Notes: generated by a model not told the origin, from the letters alone. Positions 16,607 to 26,466 are shown, counted from the first letter of the stretch. The stretch is 64,000 nt of DNA from Streptomyces sp. TRM70350 (GCF_019219825.1 NZ_JAHUXH010000013.1:140196-204195), one strand, 5' to 3'. A program made the numbers and translations.

Positions 16607-19600
16607 GTGGCTAAGGTCCGGGTCTACGAACTCGCCAAGGAGTTCGGTGTCGAGAGCAAGGTCGTCATGGCCAAGCTCCAGGAACTCGGTGAATTCGTCC
16701 GATCGGCGTCTTCGACGATCGAGGCGCCCGTAGTACGCAAACTGACTGACGCCTTCCAGCAGGGCGGTGGCAACGGCAAGTCCGCCGCGAAGCCCGCCCC
16801 CCGGAAGGCCGCCCCCAAGCCCGCCGCGCCGTCTCCGGTGCAGGCGGCACGATCGGCTGCCCCGAAGCCGGCCGCCCCCAAGCCCGCCGCTGCCCAGCAG
16901 CCCGCGGCCCCGGCGGCTCCCGCGGCCCCGGCGCCCGCGCCGACCCCCAGCCCGCGTCCGACGCCGGGCCCGAAGCCCGCGCCGCGTCCGGCCCCGGCCG
17001 CCCCGGAGTTCACCGCTCCGCCGTCGGCCCCGACCCCGGCCGCCGCGTCCGGCCCCAAGCCGGGCGCCCGTCCCGGTGCCCCCAAGCCCGGCGGCCGTCC
17101 GGGTGGCCAGGACCGTCAGGGCCAGCGCCCCGGTGGTCAGGGCTCGCGTCCCGGCGCTCCCGCGCCGCGTCCCGGTGCCCGTCCGGCCGGTCCGCGCCCG
17201 GGTAACAACCCCTTCACCTCCGGTGGCTCCACCGGCATGGCGCGCCCCCAGGCGCCCCGGCCGCAGGGTCAGCGTCCCGGCGGTGGTCCCGGTGCCCCCG
17301 GCGCCGGTCCCCGTCCGCAGGGCCCCGGTGCCCAGGGCGGCGGTCCGCGTCCGCAGGCTCCGGGCGGTTCCCGGCCGAGCCCCGGCTCGATGCCGCGTCC
17401 GCAGGGTGGCGCCCCGCGTCCCGGCGGCGGTCCCGCCGGTCCCCGTCCGAACCCCGGCATGATGCCGCAGCGTCCCGCTGCCGGCCCGCGTCCCGGCCCC
17501 GGTGGCGGTCGCGGCCCGGCCGGTGCCGGTCGTCCCGGTGGCGGCGGCGGTCGTCCGGGTGGCGGCGGCGGTTTCGCCGGTCGTCCCGGTGGCGGCGGCG
17601 CCCGTCCGGGTGGCGGCGGCGGTTTCGCCGGTCGTCCCGGTGGCGGCGGTCCCGGTGGTGGTGGCGGCGGCTTCGGCGGTGGCGGCGGTGGCCGTCCCGG
17701 CTTCGGCGGCCGTCCCGGCGGTGGCCCCGGCGGCCGTGGTGGCACGCAGGGCGCCTTCGGGCGTCCCGGCGGTCCGGCGCGCCGTGGCCGCAAGTCGAAG
17801 CGGCAGCGCCGTCAGGAGTACGAGGCCATGCAGGCCCCGTCGGTCGGCGGTGTGATGCTGCCCCGCGGCAACGGCGAGACCATTCGCCTGTCGCGCGGTG
17901 CCTCGCTCACCGACTTCGCGGAGAAGATCAACGCCAACCCGGCGTCTCTCGTCGCGGTCATGATGAACCTCGGCGAGATGGTCACGGCCACGCAGTCCGT
18001 CTCCGACGAGACGCTCCAGCTCCTCGCCGACGAGATGAACTACACGGTTCAGATCGTCAGCCCGGAGGAGGAGGACCGCGAGCTGCTCGAGTCCTTCGAC
18101 ATCGAGTTCGGTGAGGACGAGGGCTCCGAGGAGGACCTGGTCGTCCGTCCGCCGGTGGTGACCGTCATGGGTCACGTCGACCACGGTAAGACCCGCCTGC
18201 TCGACGCCATCCGCAAGACGAACGTCATCGCGGGCGAGGCCGGTGGCATCACCCAGCACATCGGTGCCTACCAGGTCGCGACCCAGGTCAACGGCGAGGA
18301 CCGGGCGATCACCTTCATCGACACCCCGGGTCACGAGGCGTTCACCGCCATGCGTGCCCGCGGTGCGAAGTCGACCGACATCGCGATCCTCGTGGTGGCG
18401 GCCAACGACGGTGTGATGCCCCAGACGGTCGAGGCCCTCAACCACGCCAAGGCGGCCGACGTGCCGATCGTGGTCGCGGTCAACAAGATCGACGTCGAGG
18501 GCGCGGACCCGACCAAGGTGCGCGGTCAGCTGACCGAGTACGGCCTGGTGGCCGAGGAGTACGGCGGCGACACCATGTTCGTCGACATCTCCGCCAAGCA
18601 GGGCCTGCACATCGACAGCCTGCTGGAGGCGGTCGTGCTGACCGCCGACGCCGCCCTGGACCTGCGGGCCAACCCGAACCAGGACGCGCAGGGCATCGCC
18701 ATCGAGTCCCGCCTCGACCGCGGCCGCGGTGCCGTGGCGACGGTGCTCGTGCAGCGAGGCACGCTGCGGGTCGGCGACACCATGGTGGTCGGCGACGCGT
18801 ACGGCCGCGTCCGGGCGATGCTCGACGACACCGGCAGCAACGTCGCCGAGGCCGGCCCGTCCACGCCGGTCCAGGTCCTGGGTCTGACCAACGTCCCGGG
18901 CGCCGGCGACAACTTCATCGTCGTCGACGAGGACCGCACGGCCCGCCAGATCGCCGAGAAGCGCGCGGCGCGCGAGCGCAACGCGGCCTTCGCCAAGCGC
19001 ACCCGCAGGGTCTCCCTGGAGGACCTGGACAAGGTGCTCAAGGCCGGCGAGGTCCAGCAGCTCAACCTCATCATCAAGGGTGACGCTTCTGGCTCCGTCG
19101 AGGCCCTGGAGTCCTCGCTGCTCCAGCTCGACGTCGGCGAAGAGGTCGACATCCGCGTCCTGCACCGCGGCGTCGGTGCGGTCACGGAGTCCGACATCGA
19201 CCTGGCGATGGGCTCGGACGCCATCGTGATCGGCTTCAACGTGCGCGCCGCCGGGCGTGCCGCGCAGATGGCCGAGCGCGAGGGCGTGGACGTCCGCTAC
19301 TACTCGGTCATCTACCAGGCGATCGAGGAGATCGAGGCGGCCCTGAAGGGCATGCTCAAGCCGGAGTTCGAGGAAGTCGAGCTCGGTACGGCGGAGATCC
19401 GCGAGGTCTTCCGCTCGTCCAAGCTGGGCAACATCGCGGGTGTGCTCATCCGCTCCGGCGAGGTCCGGCGCAACACCAAGGCGCGCCTCCTCCGCGACGG
19501 CAAGGTCATCGCGGAGAACCTCACCATCGAGGGTCTGCGTCGCTTCAAGGACGACGTCACCGAGATCCGCGAAGGGTTCGAGGGCGGTATCAACCTCGGC

Positions 19601-19669
19601 AACTTCAACGACATCAAGGTCGACGACGTCATCGCGACGTACGAGATGCGCGAGAAGCCGCGCGCGTAA
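16607..19669 (+). CDS. infB: translation initiation factor IF-2
   Basis: A 1020-aa GTPase that delivers fMet-tRNA to the 30S subunit. The N-terminal IF2_N domain (VYELAKEFGVESKVVMAKL) is followed by an unusually long low-complexity Pro/Ala then Gly/Arg/Pro stretch (about residues 55-400). The G domain has GHVDHGKT (about 522-529), DTPGHEAF and NKID, then domains II-IV. The length is normal for Streptomyces; the linker is the expanded part. The GTG start has AAAGGAG upstream. A 51-bp tandem repeat lies in the Gly-rich coding region. Confidence 0.96.
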   Translation: MAKVRVYELAKEFGVESKVVMAKLQELGEFVRSASSTIEAPVVRKLTDAFQQGGGNGKSAAKPAPRKAAPKPAAPSPVQAARSAAPKPAAPKPAAAQQPAAPAAPAAPAPAPTPSPRPTPGPKPAPRPAPAAPEFTAPPSAPTPAAASGPKPGARPGAPKPGGRPGGQDRQGQRPGGQGSRPGAPAPRPGARPAGPRPGNNPFTSGGSTGMARPQAPRPQGQRPGGGPGAPGAGPRPQGPGAQGGGPRPQAPGGSRPSPGSMPRPQGGAPRPGGGPAGPRPNPGMMPQRPAAGPRPGPGGGRGPAGAGRPGGGGGRPGGGGGFAGRPGGGGARPGGGGGFAGRPGGGGPGGGGGGFGGGGGGRPGFGGRPGGGPGGRGGTQGAFGRPGGPARRGRKSKRQRRQEYEAMQAPSVGGVMLPRGNGETIRLSRGASLTDFAEKINANPASLVAVMMNLGEMVTATQSVSDETLQLLADEMNYTVQIVSPEEEDRELLESFDIEFGEDEGSEEDLVVRPPVVTVMGHVDHGKTRLLDAIRKTNVIAGEAGGITQHIGAYQVATQVNGEDRAITFIDTPGHEAFTAMRARGAKSTDIAILVVAANDGVMPQTVEALNHAKAADVPIVVAVNKIDVEGADPTKVRGQLTEYGLVAEEYGGDTMFVDISAKQGLHIDSLLEAVVLTADAALDLRANPNQDAQGIAIESRLDRGRGAVATVLVQRGTLRVGDTMVVGDAYGRVRAMLDDTGSNVAEAGPSTPVQVLGLTNVPGAGDNFIVVDEDRTARQIAEKRAARERNAAFAKRTRRVSLEDLDKVLKAGEVQQLNLIIKGDASGSVEALESSLLQLDVGEEVDIRVLHRGVGAVTESDIDLAMGSDAIVIGFNVRAAGRAAQMAEREGVDVRYYSVIYQAIEEIEAALKGMLKPEFEEVELGTAEIREVFRSSKLGNIAGVLIRSGEVRRNTKARLLRDGKVIAENLTIEGLRRFKDDVTEIREGFEGGINLGNFNDIKVDDVIATYEMREKPRA
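17552..17653 (+). repeat. 51-bp tandem repeat in the infB Gly-rich linker
   Basis: Two adjacent, nearly identical units start at 17552 and 17603. Each encodes about 17 residues of the RPGGGGGFAGRPGGGG type. The unit is a multiple of three, so copy number can vary without breaking the frame. Confidence 0.7.
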
Positions 19670-19683
19670 CAGCACGTGGCTGA

Positions 19684-19719
19684 CGGTGGCCGACGGGACG
19701 TGCAGCCCGTCGGCCACCG
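19684..19719 (+). terminator. hairpin after infB
   Basis: A 14-bp perfect stem, CGGTGGCCGACGGG (19684-19697) pairing with CCCGTCGGCCACCG (19706-19719), with an 8-nt loop, 14 bp after the infB stop. A further GCCCGGG inverted repeat follows. It probably gives partial termination before the DUF503-rbfA-truB part of the cluster. Confidence 0.65.
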
Positions 19720-19843
19720 CGGTTTGCCCCGAGAGAGCCCGGGCGCAGCCCGGGCAAAACCCGGTCGAACCCCCGGCGGGCGTCGCGGTACCGTTCTTGA
19801 GGGCTCCATCGATCCCGTACCGGCGGGTGAACCGGTTACACAC

Positions 19844-20137
19844 ATGTACGTGGGGACGCTGTCCTTCGAACTGCTCCTCGGCGACGTACGGTCGCTGAAG
19901 GAGAAGCGCTCCGTCGTCCGCCCGATCGTCGCCGAACTCCAGCGGAAGTACGCGGTGAGCGCGGCCGAAGTGGACCACATGGACCTCTATCGCAGGGCCC
20001 GGATCGACCTGGCGGTGGTGTCCGGCGACGCGGGGCACGTCAGCGACGTGCTGGACCGGTGCGAGCGGCTGGTCGCCGGCCGCCCCGAGGTGGAACTGCT
20101 GTCGGTCAGGCGCCGCTTCCACGGCGACGACGACTGA
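19844..20137 (+). CDS. DUF503 family protein (YlxP-like)
   Basis: A 97-aa protein with the DUF503 signature: SLKEKRSVVRPIVAELQRKY near the N-terminus and LAVVSGDAGHVSDVLDRCE in the middle. It always accompanies infB-rbfA in Gram-positive genomes; YlxP is thought to act in ribosome assembly. I chose the ATG at 19844 (MYVGTLSFEL), the usual family start. rbfA follows after 40 bp. Confidence 0.85.
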   Translation: MYVGTLSFELLLGDVRSLKEKRSVVRPIVAELQRKYAVSAAEVDHMDLYRRARIDLAVVSGDAGHVSDVLDRCERLVAGRPEVELLSVRRRFHGDDD

Positions 20138-20177
20138 CCCAGAGAACGTAGATCAGGAAAGAACGGGAGACGGACCA

Positions 20178-20624
20178 GTGGCCGACAACGCGCGTGCCAA
20201 GAGGCTGGCGGACCTCATCCGAGAGGTGGTGGCCCAGAAGCTGCAGCGCGGGATCAAGGACCCGCGGCTCGGCTCGCACGTCACCATCACGGACACCCGG
20301 GTGACGGGCGATCTGCGGGAGGCGACCGTCTTCTACACCGTGTACGGGGACGAGGAGGAGCGGACGGCCGCTGCCGCCGGTCTGGAGAGCGCCAAGGGCA
20401 TCTTGCGCTCCGAGGTCGGCAAGGCGGCCGGCGTGAAGTTCACGCCGACGCTCACCTTCGTCGCCGACGCCCTCCCGGACACCGCCCGGACCATCGAGGA
20501 CCTCCTCGACAAGGCCCGCCAGTCCGACGAGAAGGTGCGCGAGGCCTCGGCGGGCGCCACCTACGCCGGTGACGCCGACCCGTACAAGAAGCCGGGTGAC
20601 GACGAGGACGACACCACCGCATGA
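20178..20624 (+). CDS. rbfA: 30S ribosome-binding factor RbfA
   Basis: A 148-aa protein that helps mature the 5' end of 16S rRNA. It has a type II KH fold (ARAKRLADLIREVVAQKLQR, then VTITDTRVTGDLREATVFYT), with a disordered acidic C-terminal tail. Its stop overlaps the truB start (ATGA). Confidence 0.95.
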   Translation: MADNARAKRLADLIREVVAQKLQRGIKDPRLGSHVTITDTRVTGDLREATVFYTVYGDEEERTAAAAGLESAKGILRSEVGKAAGVKFTPTLTFVADALPDTARTIEDLLDKARQSDEKVREASAGATYAGDADPYKKPGDDEDDTTA

Positions 20625-21526
20625 CCCACAAGCACACCACGCCCGACGGCCTTGTCATCGTCGACAAGCCGTCGGGCTTCACTTCGCACGACGTGGTCGC
20701 CAAGATGCGCGGCATCGCCAGGACGCGCCGCGTCGGCCACGCCGGCACCCTCGACCCGATGGCGACCGGCGTCCTCGTCCTCGGCGTCGAGAAGGCGACC
20801 AAGCTCCTCGGGCACCTCGCGCTGACCGAGAAGGAGTACCTGGGCACCATCCGCCTGGGCCAGACGACCGTCACCGACGACGCCGAGGGCGAGATCACGG
20901 GGTCGGTCGACGCCTCGAAGGTCACCCGGGACGCCATCGACGCCGGGATCGCCAAGCTGACCGGCGACATCATGCAGGTGCCGTCCAAGGTCAGCGCCAT
21001 CAAGATCAACGGCGTGCGCTCGTACAAGCGGGCCCGCGAGGGCGAGGACTTCGACATCCCGGCCAGGCCCGTCACCATCTCGTCGTTCGGCGTGTACGAC
21101 GTCCGGGACGCCGTCGCCGAGGACGGCACCCCCGTGCTCGACCTGGTCGTGTCGGTGGTCTGCTCCTCCGGCACCTACATCCGCGCCCTCGCCCGAGACC
21201 TGGGCGCCGACCTGGGCGTCGGCGGCCACCTCACGGCGCTGCGCCGGACGCGCGTCGGGCCGTACAAGCTCGACTCGGCCCGCACCCTGGAGCAGCTCCA
21301 GGAGGAGCTGACCGTGATGCCGATCGCCGAGGCGGCGGCGGCCGCGTTCCCACGCTGGGACGTGGACGGCAGGCGGGCCCGGCTGCTCACCAACGGCGTG
21401 CGGCTCGACATGCCCGACGAGTACGCGGGCGCCGGGCCGGTGGCCGTCTTCGATCCCGAGGGCCGCTTCCTCGCGCTCGTGGAGGCACAGCGGGGCAAGG
21501 CCAAGAGCCTCGCCGTCTTCGGCTGA
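20621..21526 (+). CDS. truB: tRNA pseudouridine(55) synthase TruB
   Basis: A 301-aa enzyme that makes pseudouridine 55 in the T loop of tRNAs. The catalytic Asp is in GHAGTLDPMATGVL. KPSGFTSHDVV and CSSGTYIRALARDLG are conserved family motifs, and the C-terminal part is PUA-like. Translationally coupled to rbfA by a 4-bp overlap. Confidence 0.95.
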   Translation: MTHKHTTPDGLVIVDKPSGFTSHDVVAKMRGIARTRRVGHAGTLDPMATGVLVLGVEKATKLLGHLALTEKEYLGTIRLGQTTVTDDAEGEITGSVDASKVTRDAIDAGIAKLTGDIMQVPSKVSAIKINGVRSYKRAREGEDFDIPARPVTISSFGVYDVRDAVAEDGTPVLDLVVSVVCSSGTYIRALARDLGADLGVGGHLTALRRTRVGPYKLDSARTLEQLQEELTVMPIAEAAAAAFPRWDVDGRRARLLTNGVRLDMPDEYAGAGPVAVFDPEGRFLALVEAQRGKAKSLAVFG

Positions 21527-21802
21527 CAGCTGCCGAAGCCGCTGACAGCTCGTCATGGCTTGCCCGTGAAGCGGCGGTCACGGGTTCTGCGTTCCCGCCG
21601 CTCCACGGTCCCCCCTCGGTTCCCCCACCCCTAGGGTGTATCCAACGACCCCGGTCCGTTCACCCGACCAGGCAGGCGCTCGGAGTGAACCAGGGGAGCG
21701 CAAGGGGGCGCGTTCGCCACGCGTGCTGTTTCCCTGATCATCCCGCCCCTACCGTCGACGCCAGGGCACAGATGTACGGCGGTACGGCGGGGAGGTTCGA
21801 CC

Positions 21803-24800
21803 ATGGCGGTACAGGGCCGGGGGACCGCACCGCAGGACGGCGGGGTCGGCCCGCGCGACGACGTCCTCGTCCGCATCCACGACCTCGCCGGACGTCCGCG
21901 CGGCACCGGCATCGTCGCCGACCACCACGGCACCGTCCTCACCAGCCACGAGGCCGTCGACGGACTGGCCCGGCTGGTCCTGCACGCCGGGGACCGCAGC
22001 TGTGTCGTGCCCGCCGAGGCGGTCACCCCGCTGCCGGAGCGGAACCTGGCCCTCGTACCCACCGAGGGGCTGGGCGTGGCGCCACTGCCGATCACCGTGC
22101 GGGACCGGGTCGAGACCGGCGCGTATGTGCGGATCGCCGCGGGCCGCTGGCGTGAGGCGCGGGTCCTGGGAGCGGCGACGGGGGTGACGTACACGGCCAC
22201 CGATCGCTTCCGTCAGCTGGACGACGTACTGGAGCTGGCGATCGGGACCGCCGGGCGGGAAGCCCTGCGGCTGGGCGGTGGGGCGGCCGGGGGGCCGGTC
22301 GTCGACGCCGGTACCGGTGCCGTGATCGCGGTGCTCGGGACCGCGCTGCACACCGGCCTCCGTGACTGGGGGTTCGCCGTGCCGCTGCGGCCCGCGGCAA
22401 GCGGTCCGCTCGCCGACCTGCTCGCCCGCAACGCGGCAACCGTGCCCGCGTACGGGGCTGATCTCAATCTCGCCGGGGTGCTCGAACTGACGGCCACCTC
22501 GGTGGGGCAGGACGGTCCGCCGGGGGCGTTGAGGGGTTACGCCGGCCGGGAAGGGGGCGTCGCGCCTGTCGAACGGGCCGCGATCGTACGGGAGTTCGCC
22601 GCGTTCACCGAGGGCTCGGCCGCCGTCCTCGGGCTCGTCGGGCCGCCGGGCAGCGGTCGTACGACGGAACTCGCGGCGCTCGCCGCCCGGCGCAACCGGG
22701 GTGCGGCACCGGCACCGACGCTGTGGCTGCGGGGGGCCGATCTGCGGGACGAGGACCGGTCGGTGGGGGACGCGGCCCGGCGGGCGCTGAGCAGGGCGGC
22801 CCGGATCGTGGCGGCGGGCGATGGCGGGGTCTGTCTCGGCGGGGACTTCCGGGACGGGGCCCTCGGTGCGTCTTCTCATGGCAGTGCCCCTCTCGGCGAC
22901 ACCAGCCCCGAACGACTGGCCGCGCTCGCCCGCGCCGCCGGTCGTCCCCTGCTCCTGCTGCTCGACAGTCCCGAGCAGATGCCCCCGGCACCGGCCCACC
23001 GTCTCCCCGAGTGGGCCGAGGGAACCGTGCGGTGGCTGCGGGAGACGGGGGCGCGGCTGGTCGTGGCGTGCCGGGCGGAGTACTGGGAGCAGGCGGCGGC
23101 GGAGTTCCCCGCCGAGTGCCTGCATCCGGGCGCGGGACAGCCCGATGGCCTGCCGCCCTGCGTGCCCCTGGGTGACCTCGACGAGGACGAGGCCCGCCCC
23201 GCGCGTGCGGCGTACGACCTCCCCGAAGGCGCCCTCGCCGCCCCCGACGCCCGCCACCCCCTCACCCTCCGCCTCCTCTCCGAGGTCCTCGCCGCCGCCC
23301 CGGACGCCCAACTGGCCGACCCGCTCGACCGGCACGACGTCCTCGCCGCCCACCTGGACCTGATGTGCCTGCGCGTGGCCGTACGGCTCGCCGCCGAGAA
23401 CGGCCTGCGCGGCACCGCCGTGCGACGGCTGGCGGCGAAGGTCGCCGGGCAGGTTCACGAGGCCGCCCGGCGCAGCCTCGGACCCGGGCAGGGGGAGCTG
23501 GACCGGGAGACGTTCGAGGCCGTGTTCCCGTGGGGTCCGGCCCCGGCCCGGCTCGGCGGCGGTACCGGCTGGGCGTCCGCCGTCCTCACCGAGGGCCTCC
23601 TCGTCCCGGCCGGTACCGGCTACCGCTTCGCCCACGAGGAACTCGCCGACTGGATCCAGGGCACGCACCTCGACCTGGACGAGGCCCTGCGCGCCCTCGT
23701 CCACCACCGCCGCGCCCCCGACGCCGAACCCCCGGCTGCCCTCCCGCACCACCGCATCGGCCCCGTCGTCCAGGCCCTGCTCCTGCTCGCCCGGCAGCAC
23801 GGCACACACCGGCTCTCCATCCGTTTGGAGGAGCTGGTGCACGCCCTCGACACGGACCCGCACGACTGGTGGGCGGCCCGGCTGCTCGGCGAGACGCTGC
23901 GCCGGGTGCCGGACGCCGCGCCGTACCTCCGTGTGCTGCGGCTGCTCGCCGACGCGATCGTCGACTGGCGGCGGCAGGGGCGGCCCGTGCCGGGGGAGTT
24001 CCGGCCCGGCTTCTGGACGGAACCGGCGCTGCCCGACGCCGAGCGCCTCGACCTGCTGCGCCGACTAATCCTCGCCGACACCGGCCCGGCCGACGGGGGC
24101 CGCTACCTCGACGCCGTAGCCGAGCTGCTCGCCGCCGACCCCACCGCCGTACAGCCGCACCTCACCCGCTGGTTCGGCGACGAGCGGCCGCTCCCGGCGG
24201 CGCCGCACGCGACCGTGGCGACCGCCGCGCAGGCGCTGCTGCACACCCATCGGCACCGGGCGCTGGACGACCTCACGGAGGTGCTGGCCGACAGCGCGCA
24301 CCGGCGGGGCGACGAACTGCTCGGCGTGCTCGCCGAGGAGGAGCCCTCCGCCGTGTGCCGGGCCGTGGACCGGTGGGCGCACGACGAGCGGCCGGCGCGG
24401 CGGGTCGCGGCGGTGGCGTACGGGCTGCGCGCCGCGCCGCACGCCCGCGGCGAGGCCGACCGCGAGCTGCTGCGCTACGCCGCCCTCGCCCTGCTCGCCC
24501 GCCCCGCCGACGGCGGCCTGCACGGCGGGGCGCTCGCCCTCCTGGTACGCGATCCGCACACCCGCCACCGGTACCTGCCCCGGGCCGTCGAGCACTTCGC
24601 GGCCGGTGATCCGCAGCTGCCCGCGAGCGCGCTGGCGACCGCCCTGGCGACCCATCCGGAACCGGTGCTCGGCGCCTTCCGGGCCCGGCTGCACCGGCCG
24701 GACGCGGGGGAGGAGCTGTTCGGGGAGGCGCTGGTCGCCCTCGCCGACGCGGCGACTCCGGCGCTGGCGCGGCGGGTCGCCGATCTCGTACGGGACGCCG

Positions 24801-25306
24801 TGACGCTGCGCCCCGACCGCGCCGCGCCCGTGGCCGCGTACGTCGACCGGCGCCTCGACGCCGGTCCCGCCGCCAGGACCGTACTGTTTCCCTTGGTCAC
24901 CGGCCTGCTCAGGGGCGGTCCCGAGCAGTTGCAGGTGGCGCTCGCCGCCGTCCTCGGCGCGCCCGGAGGCCCGGCCTCCCGGGCCCTGCGCCGCGAGCTG
25001 TGCGACTTCCTCCTCGTGCACGAGGAGGCCCCGCCCGTGCTGGAAGCGCTGCTGCGTACGGCCGCCCGGCACGGCGGGGACGAGTTGCGCGCCCTGGTCC
25101 ATCGCACGGGCATGCTCCTGGTGCGCACCCCGGCCGGCGCGACCCGCTTCGACCGCACCCTCCTCGACCTCGGCCGTGAGGTCCCCGGCTTCGCCGCGCG
25201 GGTCGCACACTGGCTGAACGACGCCCCGCAGGACTGGGCCGCGGTGGTCGGCCCCAGCACCCGCCGGATGATCGAGACCCTGGTCGGCGTATGGGTCCCC
25301 GCATGA
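21803..25306 (+). CDS. large fusion: degenerate trypsin-like protease domain plus STAND/AAA-like NTPase
   Basis: An 1167-aa protein. Residues 20-200 follow the HtrA/trypsin-like pattern: GTGIVADHHGTVLTSHEAV with His49 in the catalytic position. However, the usual Asp is Asn81 (ERNLALV) and the nucleophile motif GxSGGP reads GAAGGP (Ala162), so the protease is predicted inactive. Residues 280-288 hold a P-loop, GPPGSGRTT, with Arg in place of the Walker Lys. The rest is helical and repetitive, as in NACHT/STAND proteins. The ATG follows GGGGAGG. The truB-this-ribF order is, as far as I recall, conserved in Streptomyces. Role unknown; a sensor or scaffold is plausible. Confidence 0.75.
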   Translation: MAVQGRGTAPQDGGVGPRDDVLVRIHDLAGRPRGTGIVADHHGTVLTSHEAVDGLARLVLHAGDRSCVVPAEAVTPLPERNLALVPTEGLGVAPLPITVRDRVETGAYVRIAAGRWREARVLGAATGVTYTATDRFRQLDDVLELAIGTAGREALRLGGGAAGGPVVDAGTGAVIAVLGTALHTGLRDWGFAVPLRPAASGPLADLLARNAATVPAYGADLNLAGVLELTATSVGQDGPPGALRGYAGREGGVAPVERAAIVREFAAFTEGSAAVLGLVGPPGSGRTTELAALAARRNRGAAPAPTLWLRGADLRDEDRSVGDAARRALSRAARIVAAGDGGVCLGGDFRDGALGASSHGSAPLGDTSPERLAALARAAGRPLLLLLDSPEQMPPAPAHRLPEWAEGTVRWLRETGARLVVACRAEYWEQAAAEFPAECLHPGAGQPDGLPPCVPLGDLDEDEARPARAAYDLPEGALAAPDARHPLTLRLLSEVLAAAPDAQLADPLDRHDVLAAHLDLMCLRVAVRLAAENGLRGTAVRRLAAKVAGQVHEAARRSLGPGQGELDRETFEAVFPWGPAPARLGGGTGWASAVLTEGLLVPAGTGYRFAHEELADWIQGTHLDLDEALRALVHHRRAPDAEPPAALPHHRIGPVVQALLLLARQHGTHRLSIRLEELVHALDTDPHDWWAARLLGETLRRVPDAAPYLRVLRLLADAIVDWRRQGRPVPGEFRPGFWTEPALPDAERLDLLRRLILADTGPADGGRYLDAVAELLAADPTAVQPHLTRWFGDERPLPAAPHATVATAAQALLHTHRHRALDDLTEVLADSAHRRGDELLGVLAEEEPSAVCRAVDRWAHDERPARRVAAVAYGLRAAPHARGEADRELLRYAALALLARPADGGLHGGALALLVRDPHTRHRYLPRAVEHFAAGDPQLPASALATALATHPEPVLGAFRARLHRPDAGEELFGEALVALADAATPALARRVADLVRDAVTLRPDRAAPVAAYVDRRLDAGPAARTVLFPLVTGLLRGGPEQLQVALAAVLGAPGGPASRALRRELCDFLLVHEEAPPVLEALLRTAARHGGDELRALVHRTGMLLVRTPAGATRFDRTLLDLGREVPGFAARVAHWLNDAPQDWAAVVGPSTRRMIETLVGVWVPA

Positions 25307-25429
25307 CCACGGGACGGCGCGTGCGTCCGGTCACAGCCCCCATGCCGGTGCGGGCCGGACCCCCTCGGCATGGCACCCTTAGACCTGCGTAAGAGGCATA
25401 CACGGACACGGGTTCGAGGAGCGGTCACA

Positions 25430-26386
25430 GTGCAGCGCTGGCGTGGCTTGGAGGACATCCCCGAGGACTGGGGGCGCAGCGTCGTCACCATCGGCTCCTA
25501 CGACGGTGTCCACCGCGGACACCAGCTGATCATCCGGCACGCCGTGGAACGCGCCCGCGAGCTGGGCATCCCCGCCGTCGTCGTCACCTTCGACCCGCAC
25601 CCCAGCGAGGTCGTCCGCCCCGGCAGCCACCCGCCGCTGCTCGCTCCGCACCACCGCCGCGCCGAGCTGATGGCGGAGCTGGGCGTGGACGCGGTGCTCA
25701 TCCTTCCCTTCACGACGGAGTTCTCGAAACTCTCGCCCGCCGACTTCGTCGTCAAGGTCCTGGTCGACAAGCTGCACGCCAAGGCGGTCGTCGAGGGCCC
25801 CAACTTCCGCTTCGGCCACCGCGCCGCCGGAAACGTGGAGTTCCTCGCCGAACAGGGCAAGATCTACGACTTCGAGGTCGAGGTCATCGACCTGTTCGTG
25901 TCGGGCGAGGCGGGCGGCGGCGAGCCGTTCTCGTCCACGCTGACGCGGCGACTGGTGGCCGCCGGGGACGTGGAGGGGGCCGCGGAGATCCTCGGCCGCC
26001 CGCACCGGGTCGAGGGCGTCGTCGTACGCGGGGCTCAGCGCGGCCGCGAGCTGGGCTTCCCCACGGCCAACGTCGAGACGCTGCCGCACACCGCGATCCC
26101 GGCCGACGGGGTGTACGCGGGGTGGCTGGTGGTGGAGGGCGAGGCGATGCCGGCCGCGATCTCCGTGGGCACCAATCCGCAGTTCGACGGCACCGAGCGC
26201 ACGGTGGAGGCGTACGCCATCGACCGGGTGGGGCTGGATCTGTACGGGCTGCATGTCGCCGTCGACTTCCTGGCCTTTGTGCGGGGGCAGGCGAAGTTCG
26301 AGACGCTTCAGGCTCTGCTGGAGCAGATGGCGGAGGATGTGAAGCGGTGCCGCGAGCTGATCGGGGCGGCGGAGGGGGCGGCATAG
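25430..26386 (+). CDS. ribF: bifunctional riboflavin kinase/FAD synthetase
   Basis: A 318-aa enzyme that phosphorylates riboflavin to FMN and adenylates it to FAD. The N-terminal nucleotidyltransferase domain has GSYDGVHRGHQ (HxGH), and the C-terminal flavokinase domain has GRELGFPTANV and GVYAGW. I chose GTG at 25430 (MQRWRGLEDIPEDWG), which fits family N-termini and has GAGGAG upstream; the frame remains open 20 codons further. Followed by a strong terminator. Confidence 0.95.
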   Translation: MQRWRGLEDIPEDWGRSVVTIGSYDGVHRGHQLIIRHAVERARELGIPAVVVTFDPHPSEVVRPGSHPPLLAPHHRRAELMAELGVDAVLILPFTTEFSKLSPADFVVKVLVDKLHAKAVVEGPNFRFGHRAAGNVEFLAEQGKIYDFEVEVIDLFVSGEAGGGEPFSSTLTRRLVAAGDVEGAAEILGRPHRVEGVVVRGAQRGRELGFPTANVETLPHTAIPADGVYAGWLVVEGEAMPAAISVGTNPQFDGTERTVEAYAIDRVGLDLYGLHVAVDFLAFVRGQAKFETLQALLEQMAEDVKRCRELIGAAEGAA

Positions 26387-26411
26387 CCGCTGCGACAGCT
26401 TCTCCGACGTG

Positions 26412-26448
26412 AAGGGCGGCCGGTGCCTGTGGGGCACCGGCCGCCCTT
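26412..26448. terminator. bidirectional terminator between ribF and the ESX locus
   Basis: A 16-bp perfect stem, AAGGGCGGCCGGTGCC (26412-26427) with GGCACCGGCCGCCCTT (26433-26448) and a 5-nt loop, followed on the plus strand by TTTT. It lies between the convergent ribF and EspI-like genes. Confidence 0.85.
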
Positions 26449-26466
26449 TTGGTTCACGGCCGTTCG

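Noticed and set aside
16565..20122. 1185-codon open frame antisense to infB
   Set aside because: It mirrors the low-complexity repeats of infB and has no start context; IF-2 motifs on the plus strand are unambiguous.
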